The notes beneath the pieces were generated by a model that was given only the letters and a program-made list of their open reading frames with translations, was not told the origin of the DNA and did not search any database. Shown here piece after piece: positions 40,216 through 53,044 of a stretch of 64,000 bases of DNA. The DNA is from Coriaria nepalensis. Lineage: Eukaryota > Streptophyta > Magnoliopsida > Cucurbitales > Coriariaceae. The DNA lies in the NCBI GenBank assembly GCA_027186245.1, contig CP114490.1, positions 7,820,501-7,884,500 on the forward strand, in the 5' to 3' direction. The position numbers were made by a program, and so were the translations under genes. Every line of letters starts with the position of its first letter. The first letter of the stretch is position 1.

Positions 40216-41340
40216 TTAGAGTTAGAACATTCATTTTGATTTTCTTTAACCTGATAGGGTTGCTGAAAAGTAAAAACTATACCTTGAAAGAAATGGTGAA
40301 TGCAATGTTGATCAGTTCTGAGTTATCTATAATATGTGGAGAGAAGCCAGCTTGTGAGCAAATTACCTTTGAAATAAGGTGCCAAAAAAGATGAAAGAAA
40401 AATACTATATGAATTAAGGAAAGGTTAAAAGTCTTCTTATAAATTCTTACGATTGTGAGGGTGTCTTGCCAAAGTAGTCGTACCTCAACCAAAAAAGGTA
40501 AGGATAGGTCCAAAATTAATCGATTACATTTTCATAGGTTATGCACATAACATTAGTACATATTGATTTTTTGTGCATGACTCTAAATTCCCAAACATTC
40601 ACAAAAATACGATACTAAAATCTATAAATACATAATTCATTGAATATGTATTTTTATGTAGGTCCAAAGTGGCACTGACTTTGTCTAAATGAATACTTGA
40701 GACTATTAATGAAGATAGTTAAGACCAGGAACTAGAAAATAAACAAGAGGTTAAAATTAAATCTCAGCGTAGCAAAAGAACTATGACATAAAAATCTTTT
40801 AGTCTATATTTTTTGACTTTCTTATTAGAAGGTGAACTTAAAAACTTCAAAGAAGCTGTATATTCATCATAATATCCTTTATGGAAAAAGGTCATCAACA
40901 ATGAAATTATATCCATTTTACAAAATCATACTTGGGAGTTACTAGATCTTCCTTCAGGTAGTAAGCTTCTAGGGTCAAATGGCTTTTCAAGAGGAAAATG
41001 AATGAGGATAAGTCAATTGACAAGTACAATACTAGACTTGTAATTAAGGGCTACAAACAATGAGAATGTTTTGATTACTTTAATACATATTCTCCTATTA
41101 AGAGAATAAATTCCATTAGAATGATAAGTGTGATTGCTATATTTTGCATAATCTAGAAATACTTTAAATGGATGTAAAGAAAACCTTTTTGAATGGAGAT
41201 TTAAATGAAATAATCTATATATAGAATAACCTTCAAGTTTTATAGCCCCAAAACCAAAAAAGAAAGTTTATGAGTCGATGAAGTCGTTATATGGCTTAAA
41301 ACAAGTAGCAAAGCAATGACATGAAAATTTTGATAACTTC
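40215..41340 (+). mobile_element. Second Ty1/copia relic, different subfamily
   Basis: The plus strand encodes degenerate copia integrase (TLKEMVNAMLISS near 40285), its C-terminal part (KKVRIGPKLIDYIFIGYA at about 40495) and reverse transcriptase (LQNHTWELLDLPSG at about 40918, then MDVKKTFLNGDLNE near 41170). The reverse transcriptase segment repeats a domain already present at 40065, so this is a separate element next to the first. Stops and frameshifts are common. Confidence 0.75.
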
Positions 41341-42110
41341 AATAATTCTCATTCCATCAATTCCATCTATTTCATATATTCTCATTCTACACATGAATTA
41401 GAACCAAATGAGCCATAAAGACAATAAGTAAAAAAGAGAACAAAAAGCGGACCCAAAATAAAAAACATCATACCAAAATGAGAAAAAAAAAATTGTGAGC
41501 TCAATAGACAAAATATCTTAAAATTTAATTTCTTAAAAATATTTTACATAATAATTATAAAAAATCTATTTTGTAGTTGAGAAATATAAAAATTACTTAT
41601 GGTATTTTTCTAATATTGATTTTTTATCATTTAAAAATAATGAATTTAAAAAAATAAATAATTATCAAATATGATTGATAATTAAAAAAAAACTATTTTT
41701 ATATTTAAAAAATATTAACAGGTCAATTAATTTTATTTTTTTTTTGGTGTCAATCTTTTAGCTTACATAGCTAAGTAAATGAAACAAATGATAAAAATGG
41801 AGAGAGAAGAAAGTTAGACACAAAGCTCAGATTCTGGATCGATCGACCATTCACTGTTTGCACTACTCAAGTAAATTTTCTTTATAATTTGAATCGGTAC
41901 CTTCGATATAATTTATTATTATAATCTAATATAAATAAATAAGAATAAATTCTGAATATTTTTAAATAGACGTCCAGAGTATTTTTTTAAAAAAAAGACT
42001 TATACTATTATCTTTAACATATTTAATAAGATTCAAAAGTCTTAATCTATTCTTATTAATAAGATTACTGATCACAAATTACACTGAATTACGCCGCAAT
42101 AATATTTTCT
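41341..42110. other. AT-rich intergenic DNA upstream of the WDR13-like gene
   Basis: No gene is supported. The last ~100 bases before 42198 should include the promoter and leader of the WD40 gene. I saw no clear TATA box. Confidence 0.4.
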
Positions 42111-42197
42111 CCCTGCACTCTGCATTGTACAAAAAGTTTCTTGCCGCTATCGAACTCAACAGTTTCTGATGACGGATTTGTAGATCAGTTTCAATCT

Positions 42198-45100
42198 ATG
42201 GCGGAGCAGAAGAGCGGCGAAAGCGGCTCAATTAACGAAGAGGAAGAAGAAGACAAGAAGAAGAAGGAAAAAAAGAATAAGAATGGGGATCCAGAGCTCT
42301 TCAGCTGCTTGCTCCAACCTGTGCGTGATGGTGGTGATCCCGATTACGTCGGAATTCGCCGAATCCTTCTGTATCGGAAAGCTGAGGCCGGAGTTCATCG
42401 TCGCAGAGTAAGCTTTGATGTTTTTTTTTTTTTTTTTGTAAGGCTTTTGTTGAATTGTAAACAAGATCTGTGTGAGGATTTGGGATTCAGATGTTCACAT
42501 GCATTTTTCCAGCTAATTCAGTGACGGAGATTGGTGCCTTTGAATTTGAGATCAGGATTTTCAGTTATTTTTCAGTGTGAATAGATAGCTGCATTAAGAT
42601 CAATGTGCCTGGACTGTGAAATGAGAGAAATTTGTACGTAATCTGATCGCTGTCTTATTGCTACTAGAATTGGTGGCAAGAATATAATAAATTCCAGCTC
42701 TCAATTCTGGGTTACCTCCACTAGTGTTTTCAAATCAGGGATTGTGCCTCTCTTATGGGAGCGAAATGAAGGGTTACATAGTTGGACGTCAGTATTTATG
42801 GATTTTTCTTGTCAGAAAAATAATAAATAAGTAAATTAATAGAATTACAGGGAGTTTACTTTGCAGGCATTTTTATCCCACTTAAATTCTCTCTGTTTTA
42901 TAGATGGTGTTAATCCTTACAGATTTTTCAGAAAGTCTTGGCTAGGGCCTGATGATTTAAAGCGCATATAAATCAAACCTCCTGTTCACCATATAAATGA
43001 GTTGGATCCATCAGGTAAAGGCCAGGGACACAGGGTCAGGTCATAGCTAACTGGATAATTAAACACAATTTATGTGGTATTGAATCCCATTAGGTTAGAA
43101 AATTAGATACGATAGGAGCTTTGTGGGTGGTTGCCACTTTTGTACTGGTCTTATTTGGTGTTTGTGATCAAAATTTTCTGATTAGCTACAGAATATACAC
43201 ATTCCTTGCTGAGATCTGTACTAATTACATTAATGGCATCTTTATTTGATAGCCAGTTCATACACACTAATAATTCAGGTCTCACACTTTGCTTTTATGT
43301 AAACTGTCATGAAGCGTTTTTGTTACTTTTCTGCATATGGAATTTTAACATTGCTTTATTGATTTCCACGACGATTTTATGCTAATAGTAGTTGTTTGTG
43401 CTGAAGGATTGGAGGTGCAATGGAAAAGGTTATGTGGCATATCGTAATTACGTTCGTAGGCCAAGGAATTGGGAAAGCTCTTATTTGCCAAGTCCCCTAA
43501 GCACTCCGGGAAACAGGTTGTTAAATTTTTATATGATGAATTAAAGTATTGTAATTCCTTCAGCATGGAAATTATCCTCTTCTATCAACAAAGTTCTATT
43601 ATTGTGTCAGACCATCAAAGTTCTATTATCATGTCAGACCATGAAATGCCATAATTTTATGTTAGACATTGAGTGGATACATTTCCAAACAAATTTTAGA
43701 CCACCATTTTTACCTCTCCACGGTAGATATCTAACCTCAATGAGGATAAGTGGAAAATTTATCTAAAAGTTCTAAACAAACTTCTGTGGAAGCAAATCCT
43801 TAAAGCTTTGTTCTATGAGTTGAATAAGGCATTCAATATTAGAGCATTTTGGTGGGGGTTCTTGAAATTGGTTGAAACAATTGAATTCTGGCTTACCCAT
43901 TCTCATGGCGAAGCATTTACTTTTTTCCTGAGCTGCAGGGTACCAATAAAAGTATACATATGCATACATGTATTTATATCTCAATGACTTTATATAGTAG
44001 ACAAATAGCTAAGGAAGGGACACACTAGCCATGAGAGTGAAAAGGATGGAATGATAGAAAAGTTTCCAGCCAGCGAACTCTACTTGCTACAAATTATTCT
44101 TCTGTCTTCCTGTCTTCAACTTAGAAATTCTTAAACAATGTCTATATAACTTTCTAAATCTTGAATGCCTTTTAAATTCGTGTTTCCATATAATTCTGAC
44201 ATCAGGATAATTTACTGGTTGATGCATCAGTGGGCAATGGATTACACATTCAAGTTCACTCTCCCATTTATATGAGGTGGAAAGTTGGGGTTCTGGGAAG
44301 GTGAGTTCAATTTGGATTACGTACTTTTCATTTTCTTCATCATACATTAGAATTAGGAATCACTATCTAGGTCTTATAGTCTTATAATACAAGAGCAAGA
44401 GGGTAGTCTTTTAAGTCGTATATAATTTCTCTTATGTCACTAGAGGGACCTGGCATTTAGATGAAATATCTCCTTACCCAATGGTGCATAGATCCAAGCA
44501 CACTTGCATGTTATGTTACTGGTTGATCTCATCTCATAACCTTTACCATTAGATCATTTTGATTACAGGACACAAATCTTCTTCTTGGGATATGCATCCC
44601 TGGGACAATATGTTTTTATGAAATTTATTTATTTACCTCGGTAGTGGAATTATGTGAGTGGCAATATGGTTTTGCTCTTCTTTTTCTTATAACAAAGTAT
44701 TCCAATATATCTACTCTAGTTAGACCTCACATATGATTGTTCTAAGTTTCATATTTCCTAAATAGGTGCTTTGTGTGTCTGTTTCTATGAATTACATATT
44801 CACATCTGCATCTGAATTTACAATTTTTGTTTATATGCAACTAGAAGACGTGTAGACCTTTCCAAAATTCCAACTGTTAATGCTGTTGAGTTAAAGGAGG
44901 ACCATTAGGTTCCTTGAGCAAATAGTTACACTTACTTCAATTAAGCGTATTGTTTTCTTTTTTTGGGCACTGTATCGATATTGCTTTTTTTTTCTCTCTC
45001 TTCAGGACGTGCGAAGTAACAATCCAACTTCAAGTCGAAGGACAAGTTTTAGCTCAAATGCGAGTGATCATGATCAACCACATCTTCGTGGGGAGGAACA

Positions 45101-48100
45101 TGCATATTCTTTTGTTGGAATGCATTGTATCTTCGATCAGTGCAGGGCCTCTGGTAATTTTTCTGAGACCGTCTTAAAAAAGGATCATAGACTGGAACAC
45201 CATGTGATTAGTCGATTATGCAGTTACGGTTGTGAAGTTTGGCCATATGAGCTCTGATCTACTTGCATATGGGGCATCTGATGGAACCTTGACTGTGTGC
45301 AGTGTTTCTGAGCCACCTTCAATCATTAAGACTTTGCTGGGACACTCAAAAGATGTTACAGGTTAGACTGTCCGGTACTATTTGTGGAAAACTGTGTTTA
45401 GTATTCTAGCTGTACTTGTTTGTTATCTTAGGAAAAAAATATCAATATCTATAAATTCCTAGAATCAAGATCCCTCAATTGTAGGGACTGCTATTTAGGC
45501 AGATTTGGTTCCTGATTTATCTCCTAGACAGTAGCAGTATATATATGACCTTAGGGTTGTATAAATTCATCAGTTCAATATAGAAAAATACCTCTGTTTG
45601 TCACTATTTGTGGTCTATTCTTTTATGTAATAAACAAAGTGTGGCAAGGTTAAGTATATTCCCAGTACAGTTATGGGATATAAAAGAAATTGCAGAATAT
45701 ATGTCTATAGTGTAATTAAGACCACCTTTTCCTAGAGCAAAATTTAATTCTGGGAATGAAATTGGGTTTACTTATGGTGAAGGGTAATTTATAAATTGTA
45801 CATGAACCCTACATGGATTTTGTGTCTCTTCTCCCTGAGGGGCCTAGACAATGTACAAGGCCATTAATCAAAACACAACTCCAGTGATTTATGAACTTCA
45901 AGAAAAACGTGTCATATGCTTGGTATGTATAGCCACAACTTTGGAGAGTAGGTCCTAAGAGGAGTTTAGTTCCAATAATTCCAGGTTGAAATTGGGAGTA
46001 AGACTATGATTTGACAATTTAGATTCTACTTCCTAGATTGCTGTGGATATAGAAGAGGTTGATGCCATCTGTGTTATACTAGAAGTCTGGCTTGCTAATG
46101 TTTTTTAACCGTATAAATTTCCACATGGGAACAGTTAGGAGATCAGAACAAGAAAAAGTATATTTTCAACTCCATATTGGATTTATGTGAGGTAATGACC
46201 TTGTTGGTTGAATCATCTTAGGATCAGGGTAAATGATGGTGGGTTACTTTTCATTGTTTTCCATTTTTCTTTTCAAATTTTATTGCATAATCTCCTAGAA
46301 ATTATTCACGATTCAGTATTGATTGTCACATGATGGTAATATAGAAAAATTAGCAGTCTCAGAAGCTCTGTTGGGAAAAAAAACAGACTATCATAAGTAA
46401 TTCTCTCTTAAGAGGTGGTAATATAGAAAAATTAGCAGTCACAGAAAAACAAAATTGGGTGCTCTCTTTGTGATCTCCCTTGCGATGAAGCTTTAATATT
46501 GAAATATGCATCATAGTAGATTGCAGTCATGATAAAACACTTCTGTTTTCTTTTCAGATTTTGATTTTACATCAAACAATCAATATATTGCATCATCATC
46601 CACTGACAAAACTATCAGAGTGTGGGAGATATCAAAAGGGCTTTGTATTAGAGTAATCTACGGAGTTTCTTCGCAATTGTGTATTCGTTTTCATCCTGTA
46701 AGTGTACACCAATATCAGTAATGTTCTGTCTTGGCAAATCAATTGTGTAGCCATGCAAACATGATTAATCTAAATCAACTCAGTAACTTGTTTCTCAATT
46801 TACCGAGTTTTACTGACCTTCTGGTCGTCCGTCCTAATATCATTGAAAATTTTCTTTGTTGTATGTTTCTAAAACTTGAATTTCCTCACTGATACATTTT
46901 TCTAATTGTAGATTTTTTGAAAAATTCAATTTGATTATGTTATCTTTCGGCTTTGTACTTTCTCATCTGTAGTGCTGTGCTATAACTCAAATTTTCACTT
47001 TCTTCTCTTTTTCTAATATGAGTTTACAAATGCAGGCTTTGATTTCTCTTTTATCTTTGTGTTGTAGGTAAATAATAACTTCCTCTCAGTTGGCAATGCA
47101 AACAGGGAAATTATGGTAATGACATTATCAGTTATTTACTTTCAAAACAACTAGATGTTGCCTGTGGATTTGTGATACCTCTAAGTTGGCAATGCAAAAT
47201 GCTAGAGTGCCTGCTTTCTAAGAGTTCTTGTCAAGAGCATGGTTCTGGAACAGTCTGGTGGGAAGTTCACTGTTTTAAATACAGATATCAATAGACTCAA
47301 ATAGAGTTAGATCGGCCTTGCCATATCTAACAAGTAATTTGGAGTCTTGTATTAATAAAAATGTCTATTTTCCTTTTCTTATATTATTGTAGTAGTGTAG
47401 TCTCATGTTCTGATAACAAATTGCCATTGCACTATCTTATACAACACCGTTAGAATTCATTCAAATTGATTTTTATTTTATCTTTCCATATTTAATTGAG
47501 TAATCATGACGATAAATTCAGATACTTCGGGCAATGTTCAATTTATTTATAAAGTAGGTTTTCCAGGTATTCAATTTCAGCACTGGGAGGATAGTTACTA
47601 AAACAGTCTTTGATAGTGAGGTTATGTCTATGGACCATGATCACACTGGTCAACTCATTTTCTGTGGGGATACATTGGTAAGTTGCTGTGTACATTCGTT
47701 TATGAACTTATTGGATGATTTATAGATTCAGTCCATGAAATTGTTAATTGAGGTATCAATTGCAGGGGTATGTATACTCAGTAAGTATGAACTCTCGTAC
47801 TGGAGCATTATCCCGCTCTCATCGCCATAGAAGTAGCAGTAGGAAATCTCCAGTTACAACGGTGCAGTACAGAAGCTTCTCTCTACTGGCCAGAGGTCCT
47901 GTATTGCTAACTTGCACACAAGATGGAAATTTGACTTTCTTCAGGTCAAGTCAGCAGAACATGGCTTTCTTTCTTTCTTATTTGGTCTTTTCAGGGACTC
48001 TGATTTGGAAGTGTTAGTTTTGCAGTGTTTCTCTTGAAGTACAAGGTTATTTGACTCTTCGTTGCTCGCTGAAATTAACTCCAAGAATATACAGCATCCA

Positions 48101-48958
48101 GGCTTCCTTCTGTCCTTTGCTTTCCCTTAAGAAAGGAGAATACATAGGTATGTATTAAAATCTCGATGTGGTGATTTAAGGCTTATTAATATATAATCCC
48201 AGAACCGTGTCATATCATGAGGAAGGGGACTAGTGTTCTCACCCAGTCATACCTTAAATTCTCTGAGCTATGACTTTGTTGGTATTAGATTTTGAACCCA
48301 TCAATAGGCCTTCATTTTTTGTTCACATTAATTATTGCATAGAAGTTAGAACAAGGTACATGTCAATGGTAATGAATTTAATGAATCTAATCAAGCAGTG
48401 AAAGCCAAATTACACTTTTATCGCCCGAGCGAAAAGTTCCACAAACTAACAGGTTTGTGGTAATTAATTATGTGATGCGTGGAAGAAGACTACAGAACTC
48501 CGAAACCTACTGGAATGATGTGAGGTCATGAATAGATTGAAACATCTTGTAATATGATTGGGTGCTTGCATATAACCTTACTATTAACTCAAATGATATC
48601 TACTCTTTTAGAGTGTCGACTTTTCTTTATCCTTGAATTTCTATCTGACATCGGAATCGTATCATTATATTGAAGTTGCTGGAAGCGAAGATACAAATGT
48701 CTACTTCTATGATCTAACCCGACCAAAGCATACATGTGTAAACAAGCTTCAGGTTCATCACCGTTTTCCATATATACGTATACATAGATTTGTAGCTATA
48801 AATTTGTTGCTCAACATGACTAATAATGTTAGCATCTGTGTTCACAGGGTCATCGATTTCCAGTTATAGGTGTCACTTGGAACCATGGAGAGAACTTGTT
48901 GGCTTCATCCGATTTATACGGTACGGTGATTGTATGGAAGAGATCAAAGACAAGTTAA
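42198..48958 (+). CDS. WD40 repeat protein, WDR13-like
   Basis: This gene encodes a 487-residue protein whose second half aligns in order with human WDR13 (485 residues) and its plant relatives. Its role in plants is not established; WD40 proteins usually act as scaffolds. Exons: 42198-42407, 43407-43516, 44231-44300, 45006-45153, 45224-45361, 46558-46697, 47068-47115, 47567-47677, 47766-47944, 48026-48147, 48676-48752 and 48848-48958. All introns are GT-AG and every junction is in phase. The N-terminus is acidic then lysine-rich (residues 13-28), a possible nuclear signal. Residues ~180-487 hold the repeats, including TDKTIRVWEI, FHPVNNNFLSVGNA, VAGSEDTNVYFYD and LYGTVIVWKR. The 70-bp third exon is supported by phase and by fit to the family (SLSHLYEVESWGS). 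Translation is taken from the ATG at 42198. Confidence 0.9.
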
Positions 48959-49538
48959 AACGAAAAATATATATATATACAGAACAAAAATTTTCTCGAA
49001 CAATGAAGGACACTAGTTTTCTGTTCTGTTATTTTATTTTATTTTCTTTGATTACTGTATGTTATTATTGAATCCTTTTTTCCTTAGATGTTACTGTTAG
49101 CACTGGAAACTCGTGTGAGATCTGAAAGAAAAGAAAAGAGAAAGAAAAAAAAATCAATTCATTGTTGTATGATTGTATCATAAAATCTCAGTTCAATATC
49201 AAGTTATGGAGTATTTTGTTTGTTTTATTCATTATATAGTTATTAATTATTATATTATTAATTATTTGAAAATAAATCGGCAAAAGCAAATCATGTATGG
49301 TTTTGTTTTTTGAGGAGTAGAGAAATTGGCGTGGTGAATGGTGAATGGTGATGGTGTATTCGTGTGGCCATGTAAAGAAGGCATAGGAGATGTAATGGTA
49401 TTTTGGTACAAGTGTTTGATAGCATTTATTGATAACAATTGGCAAAAGTATGTGTCCATAATAGAGAATTGAACCAAATGATTAAAAGCCCGCACTAATT
49501 CAGTGTTTGGCCAAGTCAATCTTGTTCATGGGTTGTCT
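48959..49538. other. 3' UTR of the WDR13-like gene and spacer
   Basis: The gene's 3' UTR probably extends 150-250 bases past 48958. Beyond it the DNA is AT-rich with no gene visible. Confidence 0.45.
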
Positions 49539-49546
49539 ATTGAAGC

Positions 49547-50330
49547 TAGGGTGGTGTAAATGGCGAAAAGGCTGGTGCAAATGGGTTGTCTATCCGCTGT
49601 TATCTATCATATCTGATACTTATATTAATAGATGGTTATCCGTCCGTTTGAAATTTTCATTCATTAGAATCTGTCTGCTTCGTTCCGCCAAGGAGCGGGT
49701 GGTTACGGCGGTTATCCGACTGCCCGCTCCCTTGCTTTTTTCAAAAATTTATTTATTTATTTTAAAATTTTCTTATTTTATTTTTAAAGACAGTAAATAT
49801 TTTTAAGCAACCGTAAACATATAAATTAAGAATTTGACTTCTTTTAATTGAGTTAATCGTCACTAATTAATGGAGAAATATGAATCCATTAAATTATTAT
49901 TATATATTAAATAAGTTAAAACTAGCGCTATAACTTATGAGTAAACTAGCAGTTATGACTTATGTGTATACATGCATAACTACAAAATTACAGGGTCGAA
50001 AACTTTCGACCTCATTGATCCGTAGAATAAACTAGTAGTTATGCTAGTCATAACTATGGTCGTCCGTTTGTCGCCGATTGCAAATTGTGGATAGCGAGGA
50101 GGAGGCTGAGCCGTTACGGTTTGAAGGCAAAGAGAGATCAAATTTGCGACTACTCAAGTCAGATTTAAAGCCGACGGATATTCATTATCCGCTTGATATC
50201 CGCCCAAGTATCCGATAGATGGGCGGATATCCGCTCGCCTAAAAAAATTGAAAAAAGTATCTGCCACATTCGCTCCACCAATGGTGGATTGGGCGGTTAG
50301 AGTGGATACATATATTTTTGCACAACCCTA
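49547..50330. mobile_element. Non-autonomous hAT element with 8-bp target duplication
   Basis: The left end reads TAGGGTGGTGTAAA and the right end, inverted, reads TAGGGTTGTGCAAA, so the 14-base terminal repeats differ at two positions. The element is flanked by perfect 8-base direct repeats (ATTGAAGC at 49539-49546 and 50331-50338), the target length expected of hAT. Subterminal regions are rich in ATCCGC and GCGGAT, in both orientations. It is 784 bp and encodes no transposase, so it must have moved with help from another element. Confidence 0.88.
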
Positions 50331-50387
50331 ATTGAAGCAAATTAATACTAAATATTCAATTATTTGTCGTTAGCTTCATTCCCCAAC

Positions 50388-50893
50388 CAGGTATTTCAAA
50401 TTAAATGTGGATGGCGTGTTCAAAAATTCCACTTTCTCGTTGAGTTATGGTATTCGTAATCATAATGGGAATTTCTGCTTTGCCTTCTATAGTCCTCTTC
50501 AAGTTGATTCTAGCTGAAGTTAATGGCTTATTCGAAGGGATTCAATATGCTCTCAGTGGTTTTCTTCCTTTACTGGTGGAACGTGATTCAAAGGGTTTGG
50601 TTTTGGCACTCGATAACATCAGCCCAATTGGTTTATTGATCGGTTTTGATTTACTATCTAATTATGGAGGTTGTCTTTTGATGTTGCTTTTTCTCACACT
50701 CTTAGGGAATATAATTTTATGGCCAATATGCTTACAAATAATCAGGCCATTGATTTGTTATTTATGAGAATTTACACTATCTGCCTCCCTCATAGGGTCA
50801 AGATGTGCTTATTGGATGATAAGAAAGAAATTTCTCATATTAGGATGTAATCCCTTCATTTTTAATATAATTTTGTTTCCCTAAAAAAAAAAA
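50388..50893 (+). mobile_element. 5'-truncated LINE 3' end (RNase H) with poly(A)
   Basis: The plus strand encodes the RNase H-like C-terminal domain of a plant LINE (FKLNVDGVFKNSTFSLSYG, then AEVNGLFEGIQYAL, then LLVERDSKGLVLAL). A stop and at least one frameshift break it. An A-run at about 50883-50893 follows, as expected for target-primed reverse transcription. The body upstream is missing, which is usual for LINE copies. I could not find a convincing target duplication. Confidence 0.75.
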
Positions 50894-50996
50894 GCTCAAT
50901 CTTTTGTCTTAACTTTAGAAAGGGACTAGTAAAACAAGAATTTGGTGTAGTCTAATTCGTTAGGATAACACAATTTGAGAGAGATATAGGTGGCAG

Positions 50997-51320
50997 TATG
51001 AGCTGGGCAGGCCCGATAAAGCCCAGCTCGAGCTCGTGCTCGCACTCGATACATGCGAGTACAGGCTCGGCCCAACCCGCACGCTTGAGCAGACTGGGCT
51101 CACTTTTTTTGCCTGCGGGCTAGCCCACCTTGACCCATTTAAAAAGGCAATGGGTCAACCCGCGGGTGTACGGGCTGCTCGTAGGCTGCCCGTAGAGTAC
51201 CATCCTGATACATGCCTAAAAAGGAGCCATTTATACTTTTATTTTTTTTCATATTTCTCCCTATATTATTTTTCCTATAAATACCCCAAAATCATCTTCA
51301 TAAATCACAATTCATAATTC
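50997..51320 (+). mobile_element. hAT 5' end fragment
   Basis: It starts TAGGTGGCAGTATG and continues into GC-rich DNA (GGGCAGGCCCG and related words) to about 51200. A TATAAATA box follows at 51276. The layout of GC-rich subterminal DNA followed by a TATAAATA box a few hundred bases in matches the hAT relic at 36770-37965. No transposase remains. Confidence 0.5.
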
Positions 51321-52056
51321 AAAAAATCATCTCCTAATTATTCTATATTTATTTGTTTCTAGTATTTTAAAGTCTCAATTCTCAAATTTATAATTCCTAA
51401 TTCCAGTCTAAAACTCTCAATCTGAAATCTAAAATTTATAGTCTTGACCCTTAAGTTCCAAAATCTAATTTAAGGTTGGTTAAAATTTTCTATTTTATTG
51501 TAATGTATTTTAATCTTTATTATTATTGTTGTTATTATTATTATAAGTTTCATATATCTCATATATAAGCTCTTTATAGAAAAATATAGTAAATCTCATG
51601 AATTTAAATTTCAAGTTTAGAATAAATGGTTACCTTAATGTGATGAGCAAACCATAATAACATTCTTTCAATTCAATGGCAAAAGAAGATTCAAGATGTC
51701 CAAATGTTCGTCCTCTAATCATAATCTGCATGATTTGCTAGTTCAGCTAATTTTTCACCTAAAGTTTCAACACATGAGTCAATAGGTTCAAGGAAAAAGG
51801 ATAGAAAAATCATCTCTTGTTCTCTCTCTAACTTTGGCCAAGAGGAGATGTAGTAGCATTCTAGATTTTCGGCCACTTAGTAGTCTATTTATAAGGTACC
51901 ACTAGGTATAAGGTTTCCTAATCACATTAGATTTATTTGTAGCAAAGGTTTCCATAACACACTTAAGGAAATAATGAGTCAAAGCCTATATACATAGCCA
52001 ACCACTTCCAAGAGACCTCAAAGTCTCTGTCTCAACTTTCAGATTGCTTCATACCT
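51321..52056. other. AT-rich intergenic DNA
   Basis: No gene is supported. Short T/A-rich direct repeats occur, for example TTATTATTATTG near 51520. Confidence 0.35.
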
Positions 52057-52148
52057 ATTATTGTAGGCCATCGAGCAATATGTAAGTCAAGATAAACAGC
52101 TTAAAGACACTACCTTAACTCTTAAATTGCTCGATGGCCTACAATAAT
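52057..52148. repeat. Perfect 23-bp inverted repeat (hairpin)
   Basis: Positions 52057-52079 and 52126-52148 are exact reverse complements over 23 bases, with a 46-base loop. The arms contain GTAGGCCATCGAGCAAT. Such a perfect stem in non-coding DNA could be a foldback element, a rearrangement product or a small-RNA precursor; the sequence alone does not decide. Confidence 0.8.
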
Positions 52149-52411
52149 GGCCATCGAATAATTTGAAAGATGAGATAGATACCTCAAAATCTTTATCTTG
52201 ACTACCAAATTATTTGAAGACTCTGAACTAAGGGGTATCGAGTAGTTTAGAAAAATTGCTCAAAGGTTCAATGCCTTCGGCTCAGTGCCATTGGGTTAAC
52301 ATTCCTCAGTCAAATCCAATATTTTAGCCCTTATATATAAAAAACAAACCCCACCCCCATCCAAAATTTTAAAAATTTAAGAAACAATAAAATCCTAAAT
52401 TTCAGAAAATC

Positions 52412-52573
52412 TTATTTACATACTGGTGGCAGCGAAATGAATGAGTCTTTGGCCATTGATTCCAACATCACCTTTGCTCTCTCTCCGTTGTTCACGGCTG
52501 CCTCAGGTGCTGCATCATTTCGCCGTATCTTCCCGATGATTTGCTTCTGAGAGCTTGAACTTGTATAAGCCAT
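52412..52573 (-). other. Possible orphan first exon
   Basis: The minus strand has a 53-codon open frame (MAYTSSSSQKQIIGKIRRND, ending FISLPPVCK) preceded by a pyrimidine-rich, leader-like stretch. A good donor (CCACCA|GTATGT) lies near its 3' end, so this may be exon 1 of a gene whose other exons are lost or diverged. I do not recognise the protein. No downstream exon was found. Confidence 0.3.
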
Positions 52574-53044
52574 TTTTTAAAATTCAAAGTCATAGGTTTG
52601 CAAAGAGAGGGAAAGATGAAAAGAGAGACAGGAAGAAGATTAAGAAAATAAAGAAAATGTAGTTAAAAGCTTGGTTATAGTTTCTTTTTTTTTTCTTCGG
52701 TTTGAAGATTGATCGCATCGGAGGGAAGTGAAGGAGACAAACGGTTTCCTCATTTATTTTAAAAAAATTATTAAGATTATTTTAATAATTTAATATTTAT
52801 TAGTAAAATTTAAAATTATTTTAATAAATAAGAATGTCATTTTGGCAATAAAATCTTGTATGGGCCTCATAAAAAATCACACTCAAATATGAGTCACTTT
52901 TCCAAATTATCTCTTTATAAAATCAGAAAAAAAAAAGCTCATTATTTCAACTTTTAAATTATGCCTAAACTCTAAATTATATTTTATAAATAAGTTAATA
53001 ACCCAAATTTTCTCTTGTTATTAATGTTAAAGGCCAAAAGAGGT

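Noticed and set aside
44087..44347. Minus-strand 86-codon frame inside the WDR13-like gene
   Set aside because: It overlaps a well-supported plus-strand exon (44231-44300) and shows no recognisable motif.
44950..45177. Alternative frame across exon 4 of the WDR13-like gene
   Set aside because: The other frame joins in phase with both neighbours and matches the WDR13 family (GEEHAYSFVGMHCIF).
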